The position numbers and the translations under genes were made by a program. Shown here piece after piece: positions 30,759 to 41,228 of a stretch of DNA of 64,000 nt (positions are counted from its first letter, which is position 1; the number at the start of each line of letters is the position of its first letter). The DNA is taken from positions 310,001 to 374,000 of the forward strand of contig JAPDFW010000057.1 in assembly GCA_028826165.1 (NCBI GenBank). The letters are read 5' to 3'. A model generated the notes under the pieces. The model did not search any database. It saw nothing but the letters and a program-made list of their open reading frames with translations, and had not been told where the DNA came from. The DNA is from Anaeramoeba ignava. Lineage: Eukaryota; Metamonada; Anaeramoebidae.

Positions 30759-33700
30759 ATGATTCAAAATCAAAAAAAAAGAAAAAAAATTCTAGAAAAA
30801 TTATCAATTATTCCTCAAATCAAAGAAGCAAAATTAAATAATGAAAATTTATTATCAAAAAAAATACATTTTGAAAATAAAGAAAATTCAAATTTTGATT
30901 TATCAATTTTGGTTTCAATTAATTTTATTTCAAGAAATATAACAGAAGGATCATATTTCACATTTACAAAACATCACATTATTTCTGGAAACACATCATT
31001 TGCTTTTCCTTTTCCATTTGAACAATTTCCAAAAAATGAAAAAATTATATTAAAAACCACATCAAATGATGGAAAATTTTCGGCTTATTTTTTGCAATCA
31101 AAAGATGGAAAATACAGTATCCAAATTTGGAACCAACACCAAATGATTCATACAAATCAAGTCCCAAAAGATTTGCATGGAGTTGTTTATACAGATGATT
31201 ATTTTCAATGCTTTAAATTTTCACCAGATGCAAAAAAACTAGTTTATACTGCTGAAGCCAAAAACGATGAAATGAAAAAAAGTTTTTGGGAAAATGATTG
31301 TGCAAAAACTCCTGTTAATGATTGGGGAGAGGATTTCCAAGGCAAAACATCTCCATGTCTGTTTGTTTATGATATTCAAGAGAATAAAATTTTGGATATT
31401 TTTGGAAATTTGAAGAAATTTGAGGATCAAAATAATTCAAATAAATCAATCACAACAAACAAGAATTTTCAAGTTAATCAGACAAACACATCTTTTGGAT
31501 CAGCGATATGGCTTGATAATGATATAATTATTTGTTGTGGATATGAAAATGAGCCTTTTAGACTTGGAATGAGATTCTGTTATAACAGAAAATGTGGGAT
31601 ATATAAAATCCAAATGGATCCAAATCAAGAAATTTCAGAGATTGAATTACTTACACCAAATTTCTTCAATGCTGTTTCTCCTCGTTTAAATCAACAAAAA
31701 ACAAAAATTGCATTTATTTCAAATCCAAATACTTTTGGAACGCATAATTTTGCTAAACAATTATGTGTTTATGATCTGGAAACAAAACAAACTGATATTT
31801 TGATTGATATTCCTTTCAAAAAAAGCACTGATTTTATTTCTGAGGATGAATTTCCAGGTCTTTTCACAAATTTTCTTCCTCAAAATTGTTGGATTTCTGA
31901 TGATAAAAAAATACTAATAAATACAACTTGGGGAAGTTCAATGAAAATTATTGCTGTTGAAACACAGAAAAAGGATTATTCCAAACCAGAATTCAATATT
32001 ATTTCTCCACAAAAAGATTCGAGCTCTTGGTTTTTATTGGATTCAAATGAAAAAGGGATTCTTATTTACAATACAAATCCAATTCATCCATTTTCAGTTT
32101 ATTTTGTTAATTATCAATATATTTTTAAAGGAAACTTGAAAAATTGGATTTTAGTTGAAGATTCATCAAATTTTGGAAATGAAGAAACTAAATCAAATTT
32201 TGGAAATGAAAAAAATAAATCAAATTTTGGAAATGAAAAAATTAAGGCTGGAGTTTAGTTTAACAAAAAAAAATAAAAGATAAAATTTTAATTATCATTT
32301 TCATTGTCATTCTTATTTTTTTTCAAATGTTCTCGATAAAACGAACTAAATGCTTTTTTTGTGGTTCAACGAAGAGTTCTCAATTCAAGAAATATAAAAA
32401 TAAATTTCCACTATGCACTGCATGTTATCAAAATCGAACTGTGAAAGTATTTTTTTTTTTCTGACTCATATCCGATCGGATATAAGTGTGATCAATAAGA
32501 AAAGAAAAATTTTTTTTTCTGTTAATTATTTTAAAATTTTTCTGTTTGAAACAGAAATATCTCATAAATATTCATCAAATCAAATCAAATAAAAATTTAT
32601 AAGGAAAAAAAATGAATGAACTAATTGAAGATGAAAAGAAAAAGGAAGAAAAAGATCTTCCAAAAGATCACAAAAGGGAAAAATCAATTGATTTTGAAAT
32701 GAAAAATTAAAATCGAATTTGAAATGTACCAAAAAGAAAAACCTTCTCAATGAGGAAAAAAAACAGAAACAGGAAATTCAAATCTCTCCAAACTCAGTTC
32801 TGAAGTTGAAATTAGGAGAATTCATTCAATCAATTGGCAAAAAAATTAATATCGTTTAATGAGAGCTTCAATCGTTTGATTAACAAATTCGCGCTTAAAG
32901 CTGGTAATTTTTGGAAATATTATAACCTTCAAATAGGGTTTCAGTTTAAAATGGAAATGAAAAATCGAGGCATTAAACCTTCCTTTTAGAAGAAGAATTA
33001 AAAAAAAAATTGAAAGAGAGGAAGAAAAAGAGAAAAGAAGAAGAGCAAAAAAAACAAGATTATTTTAATCAAAAAATCAATAAGAAATATTAAATAACAA
33101 AAACAAATTTTTCAATCAATCTTGAGAAAAAAAGCTGAAAAATCGAAAAATTTTTTTTGTTGTTTTTTTTGATTTTCAAACTCGCCCCTTAAATCAAATT
33201 TTGAAAATGAAAAAATTAAATCAAATTTTGGAAATGGAGAAATTAAATCAAATTTTGAAAATGAAGAAATTAAATCAAATTTTGAAAATGAAAAAACTAA
33301 ATCAAATTTTGGATGGAATGTTTTTTCAATTCGACCAAAAGAGAAAGAAAATCATTTCTATGAAAGTGTGTTTATATTCAATAAAAAAGAGATTCCTAAA
33401 AGACCTCTTCTTGTTTCTCTTCATGGTGGACCACATTCATGTTACATTACAGAATATTCGCTGTTTAATAATTATTTCTTATCAATTGGATTCAACATTC
33501 TTTGTGTGAATTATCGAGGATCATTAGGATTTCATCCTGAAATTATGAAGTCACTTTTATCCAAAATTGGGAAACAAGATTCAGAAGATGTAAAAAATGC
33601 AATTGATGATTTAAAACAAAGAAAATTAATTTTGAACGAATCACCAATATTTATTGAAGGAATTTCATTTGGAGGATTTATAACATCACATTCAGTTTCA

Positions 33701-34108
33701 AGATTTCCTGGATTCTACAAAGCAGCTATGGTCAGAAACCCTGTAATAAACATTGCTGCTATGTCGAGTAATTCAGATGTTCCTGACTGGTGTCTTGTTG
33801 AATCAGGTCTTGATTCATCTCACTTATATTCATATTCTCTTCATGATATTCTTACTATGTCTCAATTTTCTCCAGTTAATTTTGTTCCTCAAATTTCTTC
33901 TCCTGTTTTAGTTGTTCTTGGTTGTTTGGATTCTCGTTGTAAAAATTCTGATGGTCTTCAACTTTATTCAAGTTTGAAAGCTTATAATTTGAAAACTGAT
34001 TTAATTTTGTATCAAGATGCAAATCATTTATTGGCAAATTTATCTGTTGAACTTGATTTACTTATTCGTTCTTCTGATTGGTTTTTAGGTTATTTACAAG
34101 AAAATTGA
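30759..34108 (+). CDS. APEH: Acylaminoacyl peptidase (S9C), split by an insertion
   Basis: Coding parts are 30759..32245 and 33193..34108. Leaving out the inserted DNA and one TTAA gives 2403 nt (800 residues) in one frame. The N-terminal half is a beta propeller (SYFTFTKHHIISGNTSFAF, FKFSPDAKKLVYTAEA, WLDNDIIICCGYENEPFRLG, CWISDDKKILINTTWGSS). The C-terminal alpha/beta-hydrolase domain has LLVSLHGGPHSCY, CVNYRGSLGFHP, the nucleophile GISFGGFIT (Ser in GxSxGG), RNPVINIAAM, VPDWCLVESG, an Asp near LGCLDSR and the His of DANHLL. The enzyme removes N-acylated amino acids from peptides in the cytosol. A 33-nt tandem repeat (KSNFGNEKIK-like units, about 32167-32244 and 33193-33312) sits between the two domains and is where the insertion landed. 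As written, translation stops at 32258. Confidence 0.9.
32327..32602 (+). CDS. GATA-like zinc-finger short reading frame inside the insertion
   Basis: Exon 1 is 32327..32446 (40 codons). It contains CFFCGSTKSS, then PLCTACYQN, spacing C-X2-C-X17-C-X2-C with LCTAC resembling the LCNAC of GATA fingers. A GTATTTTTTT donor at 32447 and GAAACAG acceptor ending at 32554 would add about 15 residues before TAA at 32600..32602. The upstream stretch TCATTTTCATTGTCATTC resembles the start-proximal tract of other genes here. It could be a cargo gene, a transposon DNA-binding remnant, or chance; the finger is convincing, the splice model less so. Confidence 0.45.
32468..32483. other. 16-bp perfect palindrome ATATCCGATCGGATAT
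   Basis: A perfect palindrome with a G/C-rich core in very A/T-rich DNA, inside the TTAA-flanked insertion and inside the putative zinc-finger gene intron. A second, odd-length palindrome, TTTCTGTTTGAAACAGAAA, lies at 32539..32557. Either could be a protein-binding site. Confidence 0.7.
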
Positions 34109-34821
34109 AATGAAATCAAATCAAAATTAAATCAAAATTAAATCAAATTAAATTTAAATCAAAATTAAATCAAATTTAAATCAAATTCAAATTAAATCAA
34201 AATTAAATCAAAATTAAATCAAATCAAATTAAAATTAAATCAAATTTAAATCAAAATTAAATCAAAATTAAATCAAAATTAAATCAAAATTGAAATGAAA
34301 TTAAATCAAATATAAATTCAAATTAAATCAAAATTAAATCAAAATTAAATCAAATATAAATTCAAATTAAATTAAAATTAAATCAAAATTAAATCAAATT
34401 TCAAATTAAAATTAAATCAAAATTAAATCAAAATTAAATCAAAATTAAATCAAATTTAAATCAAATTCAAATTAAATCAAAATTAAATCAAAATTAAATT
34501 AAAATTAAATTAAAATTAAATTAAAATTAAATCAAAATTAAATCAAATTAAATCAAAATTAAATCAAAATATAAATCAAAATCTAAATCAAAATCAAAAT
34601 CAAATTTAAATCAAATTTAAATCAAAATTAAATCAAATTAAATCAAAATCAAATTGAAATTAAATTAAATCAAAATTAAATCAAAATTAAATCAAAATTA
34701 AAATTCAAATTAAATCAAATTAAAATTTAAAAGATCCTTTATTACTTTTTGTTATGTTATTCCTAAAAAAATTTTAAATTTCTTGAAAAGATAATATTGA
34801 AAAAGAAAAAAAAAATATTAA
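34109..34821. repeat. Convergent spacer, AAATTAAATC array
   Basis: The spacer from the peptidase stop to the next gene's stop is (TTAAATCAAAAT)n with 11- and 12-bp variants up to about 34725, then about 100 bp of ordinary A/T-rich DNA. No gene is seen. Confidence 0.8.
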
Positions 34822-37051
34822 TTAATCTTGATTTGATTTTTCAAAAATTTCTTTAATTGAAAAATTTAAAAATTGAATTGATTCTTCTTGACGTATTTCT
34901 TCAGGAATCTCAAATTTATCCCAATTTTGATAATCTACATTATCAAGAAATCCAATATTTTCTAAATCTTTTAAAAAATTTAGTTTTTGATTATTAAAAG
35001 TTAAAAAATTTTGATTTGCAAATTTTTTTGGATGTTCAAAAATATCTTTTTTTGATTTTTCTTTATAATATAAAGAAAATTGTTCAAGTTCAAATTTACC
35101 AACAGGTTCTAAATCCAATCTGATTTCAAAAAAAAAAAATAATTAAATCAATTAAAAATCCAAAAAATTGTTGGTTTTTTTTCTTTTCTTCTTATAAAAT
35201 ATTTTTCCTTACTCATCTGGTTTAAAATTACTAAGAATTTGATAAATAATGTTTTTAGATAAATTTGGACAAATTTCTGAACAAACTGAATAATCATTTG
35301 GAAAGTCACTAATAATTTTCTTTTTCATAACTAAACAATCTGCAATTTGTTTAATCATAAGAAATTTTTCACTAAAATATTATAAATTGAATTTTGAATT
35401 TTTGAATTTTTGAATTTTGAATTTAATTATAAATTTACCAACAAAAGAAAAATTGATTATTTTTTAACCATTGATCAAATTGAGCAAATATTAATTTAAC
35501 ATAAAATCCAAGAGAACTTGAACAAAGAGATGGAGTTTGCAAAATTTGATTGGAAATTGAATTATTCATAAATTCAAAATAATAAGCAAATATTGATTCT
35601 ATCAATTCATGATCAAGAAAATAGTGATTTGAAATGTCCAAAATTTGATTTAAATTTTGAGTGATTGAAGATTCAGAATCAACAATTTGGTTTGTTGCTA
35701 AATTTCTTAAACTAAGATCATTTTTTTGTTTAAGTTCCTCTTCTGGATTTTTCGAAAAAATTACTTCAAATTTTGATTCATTATCTTTTTTTAGAATTTC
35801 AAATATTCGGAAACAAATTCGATTTAACAGATTCACAACCAATTCTTTAAAAATCTCAACTTGATTTGAGATTTTTTCTTTATTTTTTTTCTTCTGCAAA
35901 TTGATTAAATGATCTGTGATTTTTGAAGAATATTCATTTGTTAATTTTAGCAGAAACATTAAATTACTTAAAATCCAAATTATTTTTTCATTTGATTCAA
36001 CATTAAATTCGACAAACTTGATAATTGATTCATAAAATTCAAGAAAAAATTGACTATAATTTGGGTTAAAAATATGATGATAAACCAAAAATTTGAATAT
36101 AAAGCATGCTGAAATTGGTGCTTGTTTGTTGAATTTAGGTTTAATAAAAAAGAAAAAACGATCCATTATATTTCTTCCCAATTCAATTACTTCATAATTT
36201 TTGGTTTTTTTCTCTTCTTTTTTGATTAATTTTTTCAAATATTCAATTTGAGTATTTCCTGTATATTTTTTTTGTGTTTTCTTTCTTTGTGGTTTTTGTT
36301 GTTTTTGATTTAAAATAAACGAAGTAAGTCTTGGCGATAAATGTCCAAATTTTGTATTTATATTTTGTAAATTGAAATCAAATGGATTTTCATTTTGAAA
36401 AGGAGATAAAATGAACTCTTGAATTTGTTCATCTTCTTTTTGATCCAAATTTAATGTAAGATTATTTTTTTCAATTTTTTGGTTATTTTCATTTTTTTGA
36501 TTATTTTCATTTTTAGAATATAATTGTTCTTGAATATTTTTTAATGAAAGAAGATTTTCAAATTTTTTTTCTTTAAAATTTTTCCAAATTTTCATTACAA
36601 TCACAATAATTGGTTTTTGTATTTGAGAATCTTGATGTTTTGGTTTTAATTGATAATGTCTAATAATTGCTTCATTGATATCAATAATTTTTGAAATATT
36701 TAGTTTAATTTGAGCAAGAGTTTCATTTCTATTTTCTTTTTGCTAATTTTAATTTTAATTTTATAAATGAATTTTATAAATGAATTTTAATTTTACTTTT
36801 GATATTGATAAAAATAAATATGAATTTGAAATAACCTCTTCTTTTTCATTAAAAAGAACTTCAAGAAAAACTTCAAATTCTTCATTTAAAATTCCTTCTC
36901 CATTTGAATTTATATTAATTTTCTTTGTATTTCCTTGATTTTTTCCACATTTCCATCTAACAAAAACTTTTTCAGTTTTGGGTTCAAAATTATTTATTGA
37001 AACAATTGCAAATTGAAAATAAATTTTTCTTTCATTTTGAGTTGATTTCAT
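34822..37051 (-). CDS. NT-C2 and dilute (DIL) domain protein
   Basis: Exons 36797..37051, 35439..36742, 35213..35371 and 34822..35119; all joins keep phase and give 671 residues. The N-terminal about 130 residues are an NT-C2 domain (KIYFQFAIVSINNF, VFVRWKCGKNQGNTKK, SYLFLSISK, then TLAQIKLNISKIIDINEA). A charged linker with Asn/Lys/Glu runs follows (about 150-260). The C-terminal half is a DIL domain as in the myosin-V tail (IIWILSNLMFLLKL, LIESIFAYYFEFMNNSIS, LCSSSLGFYVKLIFAQFDQW). NT-C2 proteins of the EHBP1/EEIG1 type link membranes to actin, and DIL domains bind vesicle adaptors, so a membrane-to-cytoskeleton tether is plausible. I chose the GTAAAA donor at 36796 over GTTATT at 36835 because the extra residues look like a C2 strand. 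Confidence 0.72.
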
Positions 37052-37243
37052 TCAATAAAAAATAAAAAATAAAAAATAAAAAAATGAAAAAATGATTTTT
37101 TGAAATAAATTTTTTATTAATAATAAAAAAAAAATAACATGAAAGAATTATAACAATTTAATTTTTTTTATTTTTTGTTTGTTTTTTATGTTAATTTGAA
37201 GTTGAAAAAAAAGTGGAATTTAAAAAAAAAAAGAGGAACAATT
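37052..37243. other. Intergenic region upstream of the NT-C2/DIL gene
   Basis: Contains AAAAAAATGAAAAAATGATT just above the start codon at 37051, the reverse-oriented start-proximal tract, and poly-A/poly-T runs. No gene is seen. Confidence 0.5.
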
Positions 37244-39805
37244 TCAAATATTTTCATTTTCCTTTAAATCATTTAAATCATTTAAATTAATTTCTTTTAA
37301 ATCATTTAAATCAATTTCTTTTAAATCATTTAAATCAATTTCTTTTAAATCATTTAAATCATTTAAATCTTTTTCTTTTGAATCTTTTGAATCTTTTGAA
37401 TCATTTAAATCATTTTCTTTTAAATCATTTTCTTTTGAATCTTTTGAATCATTTAAATCTTTTTCTTTTAAATTTTCTTTTAAATTTTCTTTTAAATTAT
37501 CTTTTAAATTTTCTTTTAAATTATCTTTTAAATTTTCTTTTAAATTTTCATTTGAATTTTCTTTTGAATCTTTTAAATCTTCTTTTAAATCTTTTTCTTT
37601 TAAATTTTCTTTTAAATTTTCTTTTAAATTTTCTTTTAAATTTTCTTTTAAATTTTCTTTTAAATCTTTTTCTTTTAAATTTTCTTTTAAATTTTCTTTT
37701 AAATTTTCTTTTAAATTTTCTTTTAAATTTTCTTTTGAATCATCTTTTAAATTTTCTTTTAAATTTTCTTTTGAATCATCATTTGAATCATTTCCATTTA
37801 AATCAATTCCTTTAAAATGATTTTCATTTGAATTATTTTCTTGATTAATATCTGCACCAGGAAGAGTCCAACTACTTTTTTTAGTAATAATATTAACATA
37901 ATAAGGACGATTTGTATTAGGATCAATTTGTTTAATCCAACCATCTGGAACTATTTCTTCTTGTTCTTCTTGTTTTTCTTCATGAGTTTCAGGAATAACT
38001 AAATCTGGAAAATGTTCTTGTTCAAATTTCTTAATTTTATGAAGTGCTTCATTTCGATATCCACTTCGTATTTCATTAACAACACTCAATGCAATTATTG
38101 TATTATCAGGTTTATTCCATGAAACATCTTGTGTAACTGGATTATAATAATAATTGTGCTTATATCGAATATCATAAAGTTCATAACAAACTAATTAAAT
38201 TTATTATAAAAATTATTATTAAATTTATTAAATGATTTTTATTTGAATTTTATTTTTATTAAATTTTTAAATATAAATTTTTATTAAAATTATTATTTTT
38301 TTTATTAAAACTACTTTTTATTAATAATATTAGTTTAATAAGGACGATTTGTAATGTTATTGTTCAAATTTTAAAATTATTATTCCAACCATCTGGAACT
38401 ATTTTTCTTAAAATTCTTATTTTTATTAAATTGTTTTATTCAAATTTTTAGGAATAACTAAATTTATTATTAAAAATGTTCTTGTTTAAAATTTATTATT
38501 AAAAATTATTTTATTTATTAAAATTATTATTAAAATTTATTATTTTATTATTTTAAATTTTCGATATCATTTTGTAATTTCATTATTAAAATTATTAAAT
38601 TTATTATTAAATTTCCATGAAACATCTTATATTATATACTGGATTATTATAATTAAATTATTAAATTTTATTATTATAAAATTATTATTATTATTAAAAT
38701 TATTATTAAATTTATTATTAAATTATTATTAAATTTATTAAAATTATTATTAAATTTATTATTAAAATTATTATTAAATTTATTATTAAAATTATTATTA
38801 AATTTATTTATTATTAAATTTATTATTAAAATTTATTATTAAATTATTATTAAATTTATTATTATTAAATTTATTATTAAAATTATTATTAAAATTTATT
38901 ATTAAATTTATTATTAAAAATTTTTTTAAAATTTATTATTAAAATTATTATTAAAAATTATTATTAAATTTATTATTAAATTTATTATTAAATTTATTAT
39001 TAAATTTATTATTAAAATTAAATTATTATTATTATTAAATTTATTTTTATTAAATTTATTAAAATTATTATTAAAATTATTAAAATTTATTATTATTAAA
39101 TTTATTATTAAATTTATTATTAAAATTATTATTAAATTTATTATTAAATTTATTATTAAATTTATTATTAAATTTATTAAATTTATTATTAAAATTTATT
39201 ATTAAATTTATTATTAAATTTATTATTAAATTTATTATTAAATTTATTTTAAAAATTATTAAATTTATTATTAAATTTATTATTAAATTTATTATTAAAT
39301 TTATTATTAAATTATTATTAAATTTATTATTAAATTTATTATTATTAAATTTATTATTAAAAATTTATTATTAAATTTATTATTTTTATTATTAAAATTA
39401 TTAAATTATTATTAAATTATTATTAAAATTATTATTATTATTAAATTTATTAAAATTTTATTATTATTAAAATTATTATTAAAATTATTAAATTTATTAT
39501 TAAATTTATTATTAAATTTATTATTAAATTTATTATTAAAATTATTATTAAATTTATTATTAAATTTATTATTAAATTTATTATTAAAATTATTATTAAA
39601 ATTATTATTAAATTTATTATTAAAATTATTATTAAAATTATTATTAAAATTATTATTAAAATTATTATTAAAATTATTATTAAATTTATTATTAAATTTC
39701 TTTTAAAATTATTTTAAATTTATTATTAAAATTTCTTTTAAAATTTATTATTAAAATTATTAAATTTCTTTTGATCTTTTTACAATCAAATTCTTCTGAA
39801 GTCAT
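37244..39805 (-). CDS. WW-domain protein with a long KENL/DLND repeat tail
   Basis: Exons 39784..39805 (22 nt, MTSEEFD) and 37244..38190, joined at phase 1, give 322 residues. Residues about 9-32 read YELYDIRYKHNYYYNPVTQD then VSWNKP, the second half of a WW-like domain. A complete WW domain follows (VPDGWIKQI, NRPYYVNIITKKSSWTLP). The last about 190 residues are an almost perfect tandem of KENLKENL units passing into DLNDLKEI, strongly helical and charged. WW domains bind Pro-rich ligands; proteins with tandem WW domains often act in splicing or transcription, but no specific family is clear. A divergent coiled-coil gene starts 90 bp away. Confidence 0.75.
38191..39783 (-). repeat. WW-gene intron, ATTATTAAATTT array
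   Basis: 1593 nt. From about 38660 to 39760 it is (TTATTAAATTTA)n with AAATTATTATT variants. The exon-proximal part contains an eroded exon copy (see 38310..38655). Confidence 0.85.
38310..38655 (-). other. Eroded duplicate of the WW exon inside the intron
   Basis: Short blocks of exon 2 recur here in the same order and strand, separated by TTATTAAA filler: AATAAGGACGATTTGTA (exon 37900, intron 38338), CCAACCATCTGGAACTATTT (37937; 38387), AGGAATAACTAAAT (37989; 38450), AATGTTCTTGTT (38010; 38478), TTCGATATC, TTCCATGAAACATCTT (38115; 38617) and ACTGGATTAT. This can only be a copy of the exon that is being overwritten by the intron repeat. Confidence 0.85.
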
Positions 39806-39895
39806 GTTAAATGATTTTTTATTTAAAGAAAAAAGAAAAAAAATGAAAAAATTAATTTTCATTTTTTTTATTTTTCATTTTTTTTTATTTTTAAA
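39806..39895. promoter_or_regulatory. Compact divergent promoter (WW gene / coiled-coil gene)
   Basis: Only 90 bp separate two start codons. AAAAAAAATGAAAAAATTAA (toward the WW gene) is followed directly by TTTTCATTTTTTTTATTTTT and TCATTTTTTTT (toward the coiled-coil gene), so both orientations of the tract meet in the middle. Confidence 0.55.
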
Positions 39896-40768
39896 ATGTC
39901 TTCTTCTCAAGATGAACTTGCAAATGAAATGATTAATTTAAATTCACAACTTGAATTCCAAACAAGAGAAATTTCAGATAAAATTCTAGAAACAAAAAAG
40001 GAAATCAAAGAAAAGAAAGGAAAAATTAAATTGATTCAAGAAGAAAAACAAAAAAGAGAAAAAAAAATAAATGAAGAAAAAGAAAAAATTCAAAACAAAA
40101 TCAAAAATCAACAAAAAAATATCAAGAAAGTTTCAAAACAACTTCAAGAATTAAAACAGGAAAATAAAACTCTGAAAGAAAAAAATAACTCTTTAAATAT
40201 TCAAATCAAAAATATTCATGAATTAAAACAACAAAATCAAAAAAATAAATCGAAACTCAAAAAAAATATAAATGAAAAACTAAAAGAAGAAATTGATTCA
40301 AATCAAAAAAAAAACGAAGAAAAAAAAATACAAATTGATTCACTTGAAAAACAAATTGAAATTAAAAAAAACGAAAAGAATCAATTACAAAAAGAATTCC
40401 AAATTTTAAAAGAAAAAAATGATTCAAATTCAAATTTACTTTTTGATAAACTTAAATCAATATTGGATTCAATAAATAATTTAGTTCATGAAATTCAAAT
40501 TTTAACAACAAAAAATTTTGAATACAATTTAATTTCAAAACAAATTGATATTTTTCAATTACAAAAATTGGTTTTATTAGAAGAAAAATTTGACGAAAAA
40601 AAATATTTGGATCAAGAAATTGAAAATTATAAAGATAAAAGAAAAGAATTAGTTGATAGTTTGCAAATGAAGAAGCAATTTAAAGAAATTTTTGAAGAAA
40701 AAAATGAACAAATTTCTGTTTTAAGAAATCAATTTAAAGAATTAATTCTTGAATCATTAAAAAAATAA
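39896..40768 (+). CDS. Coiled-coil protein, unknown
   Basis: 290 residues, single exon, and not recognised. Almost the whole protein is Lys/Glu/Gln/Asn-rich heptad-like sequence (KQLQELKQENKTLKEKNNSL, KKIQIDSLEKQIEIKKNEKN), predicting a long rod. A less charged stretch at about 185-225 (LFDKLKSILDSINNLVHEI, ISKQIDIFQLQKLVLLEE) may break the coil. There is no membrane segment or signal. It could be a structural, centrosomal or kinetochore component; composition in this genome makes any homology call unsafe. Confidence 0.75.
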   Translation: MSSSQDELANEMINLNSQLEFQTREISDKILETKKEIKEKKGKIKLIQEEKQKREKKINEEKEKIQNKIKNQQKNIKKVSKQLQELKQENKTLKEKNNSLNIQIKNIHELKQQNQKNKSKLKKNINEKLKEEIDSNQKKNEEKKIQIDSLEKQIEIKKNEKNQLQKEFQILKEKNDSNSNLLFDKLKSILDSINNLVHEIQILTTKNFEYNLISKQIDIFQLQKLVLLEEKFDEKKYLDQEIENYKDKRKELVDSLQMKKQFKEIFEEKNEQISVLRNQFKELILESLKK

Positions 40769-40839
40769 TTGAAAAAATAATTTGAATTTATTTTTCCGTT
40801 TTTTTTTTTTTTAAAATGAAAATAATTTGAATTTTCTTT

Positions 40840-41138
40840 TTAAAAATCTAAAAGAAGTTGAGGAATAATTTTTTCTAAATGTTCAGGTTCAATATTTTCT
40901 GAATTTTCAATTTGAGCTTTTGCTGAAGCTCTATCAATTGCTTCTCCAACAAATAAACGTAAAAATTCAGCAACACATTCTAAAGTATCTTTTGAAACTT
41001 TAAATTTAATTTAATTTTAATTTTTTAATTTTTAATTTTTAATTTTTAAAAAATAAAAGATATACTTTTGGTTTTTTCATTTTTAAAGTTTTTTCTTAAA
41101 ATTGTACTTAAAGTTGAAGGATTAAAAGTTTCTTCCAT
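40840..41138 (-). CDS. CENPX: Centromere protein X / MHF2 histone-fold protein
   Basis: Exons 41066..41138 and 40840..40997 join at phase 1 to give 76 residues, the family's usual small size (human 81). It reads ILRKNFKNEKTKISKDTL, VAEFLRLFVGEAIDRASAKA and EPEHLEKIIPQLLLDF, a complete histone fold with the conserved C-terminal PQLLLDF end. CENP-X pairs with CENP-S; the dimer joins CENP-T/W at kinetochores and helps FANCM at stalled forks. No CENP-S is nearby. It is too short to be found without splicing. The AAAAATGAAAAATG tract lies about 20-60 bp upstream. Confidence 0.92.
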
Positions 41139-41228
41139 TTTTTATAAATAATAATTGAAAAAAATGAAAAATGAAAAATGAAAAATGAAAAATGAAATTT
41201 TTTTTTTATAAATTATTGTTTTTTTTTT

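Larger units (their letters stand above)
32246..33188 (+). mobile_element. 943-bp TTAA-flanked insertion (piggyBac-type target), probably non-autonomous
   Basis: TTAA at 32242..32245 and TTAA at 33189..33192 bracket DNA that is unlike the surrounding repeat. The left end is GGCTGGAGTTT and the right end, in reverse complement, is GGGGCGAGTTT: 8 of 11 bases agree, as short terminal inverted repeats. Removing the segment plus one TTAA rejoins the host 33-nt repeat without a scar and in frame. TTAA target duplication and precise excision are known properties of piggyBac-superfamily transposons. No transposase is present; the interior holds a small zinc-finger reading frame, a 16-bp palindrome and a remnant-like open stretch at about 32812..32987. 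Strand is arbitrary. Confidence 0.7.

Noticed and set aside
32246-33188. The peptidase-gene insertion as an ordinary intron
   Set aside because: Borders are GG...CC with no GT-AG at the ends, and usable internal GT/AG pairs that I tried do not keep the frame; TTAA repeats at both ends fit a transposon better.
40840-41138. Treating this stretch as gene-free spacer
   Set aside because: No long single frame exists, but splicing 41066/40997 gives a complete CENP-X histone fold, so it was annotated as a gene.
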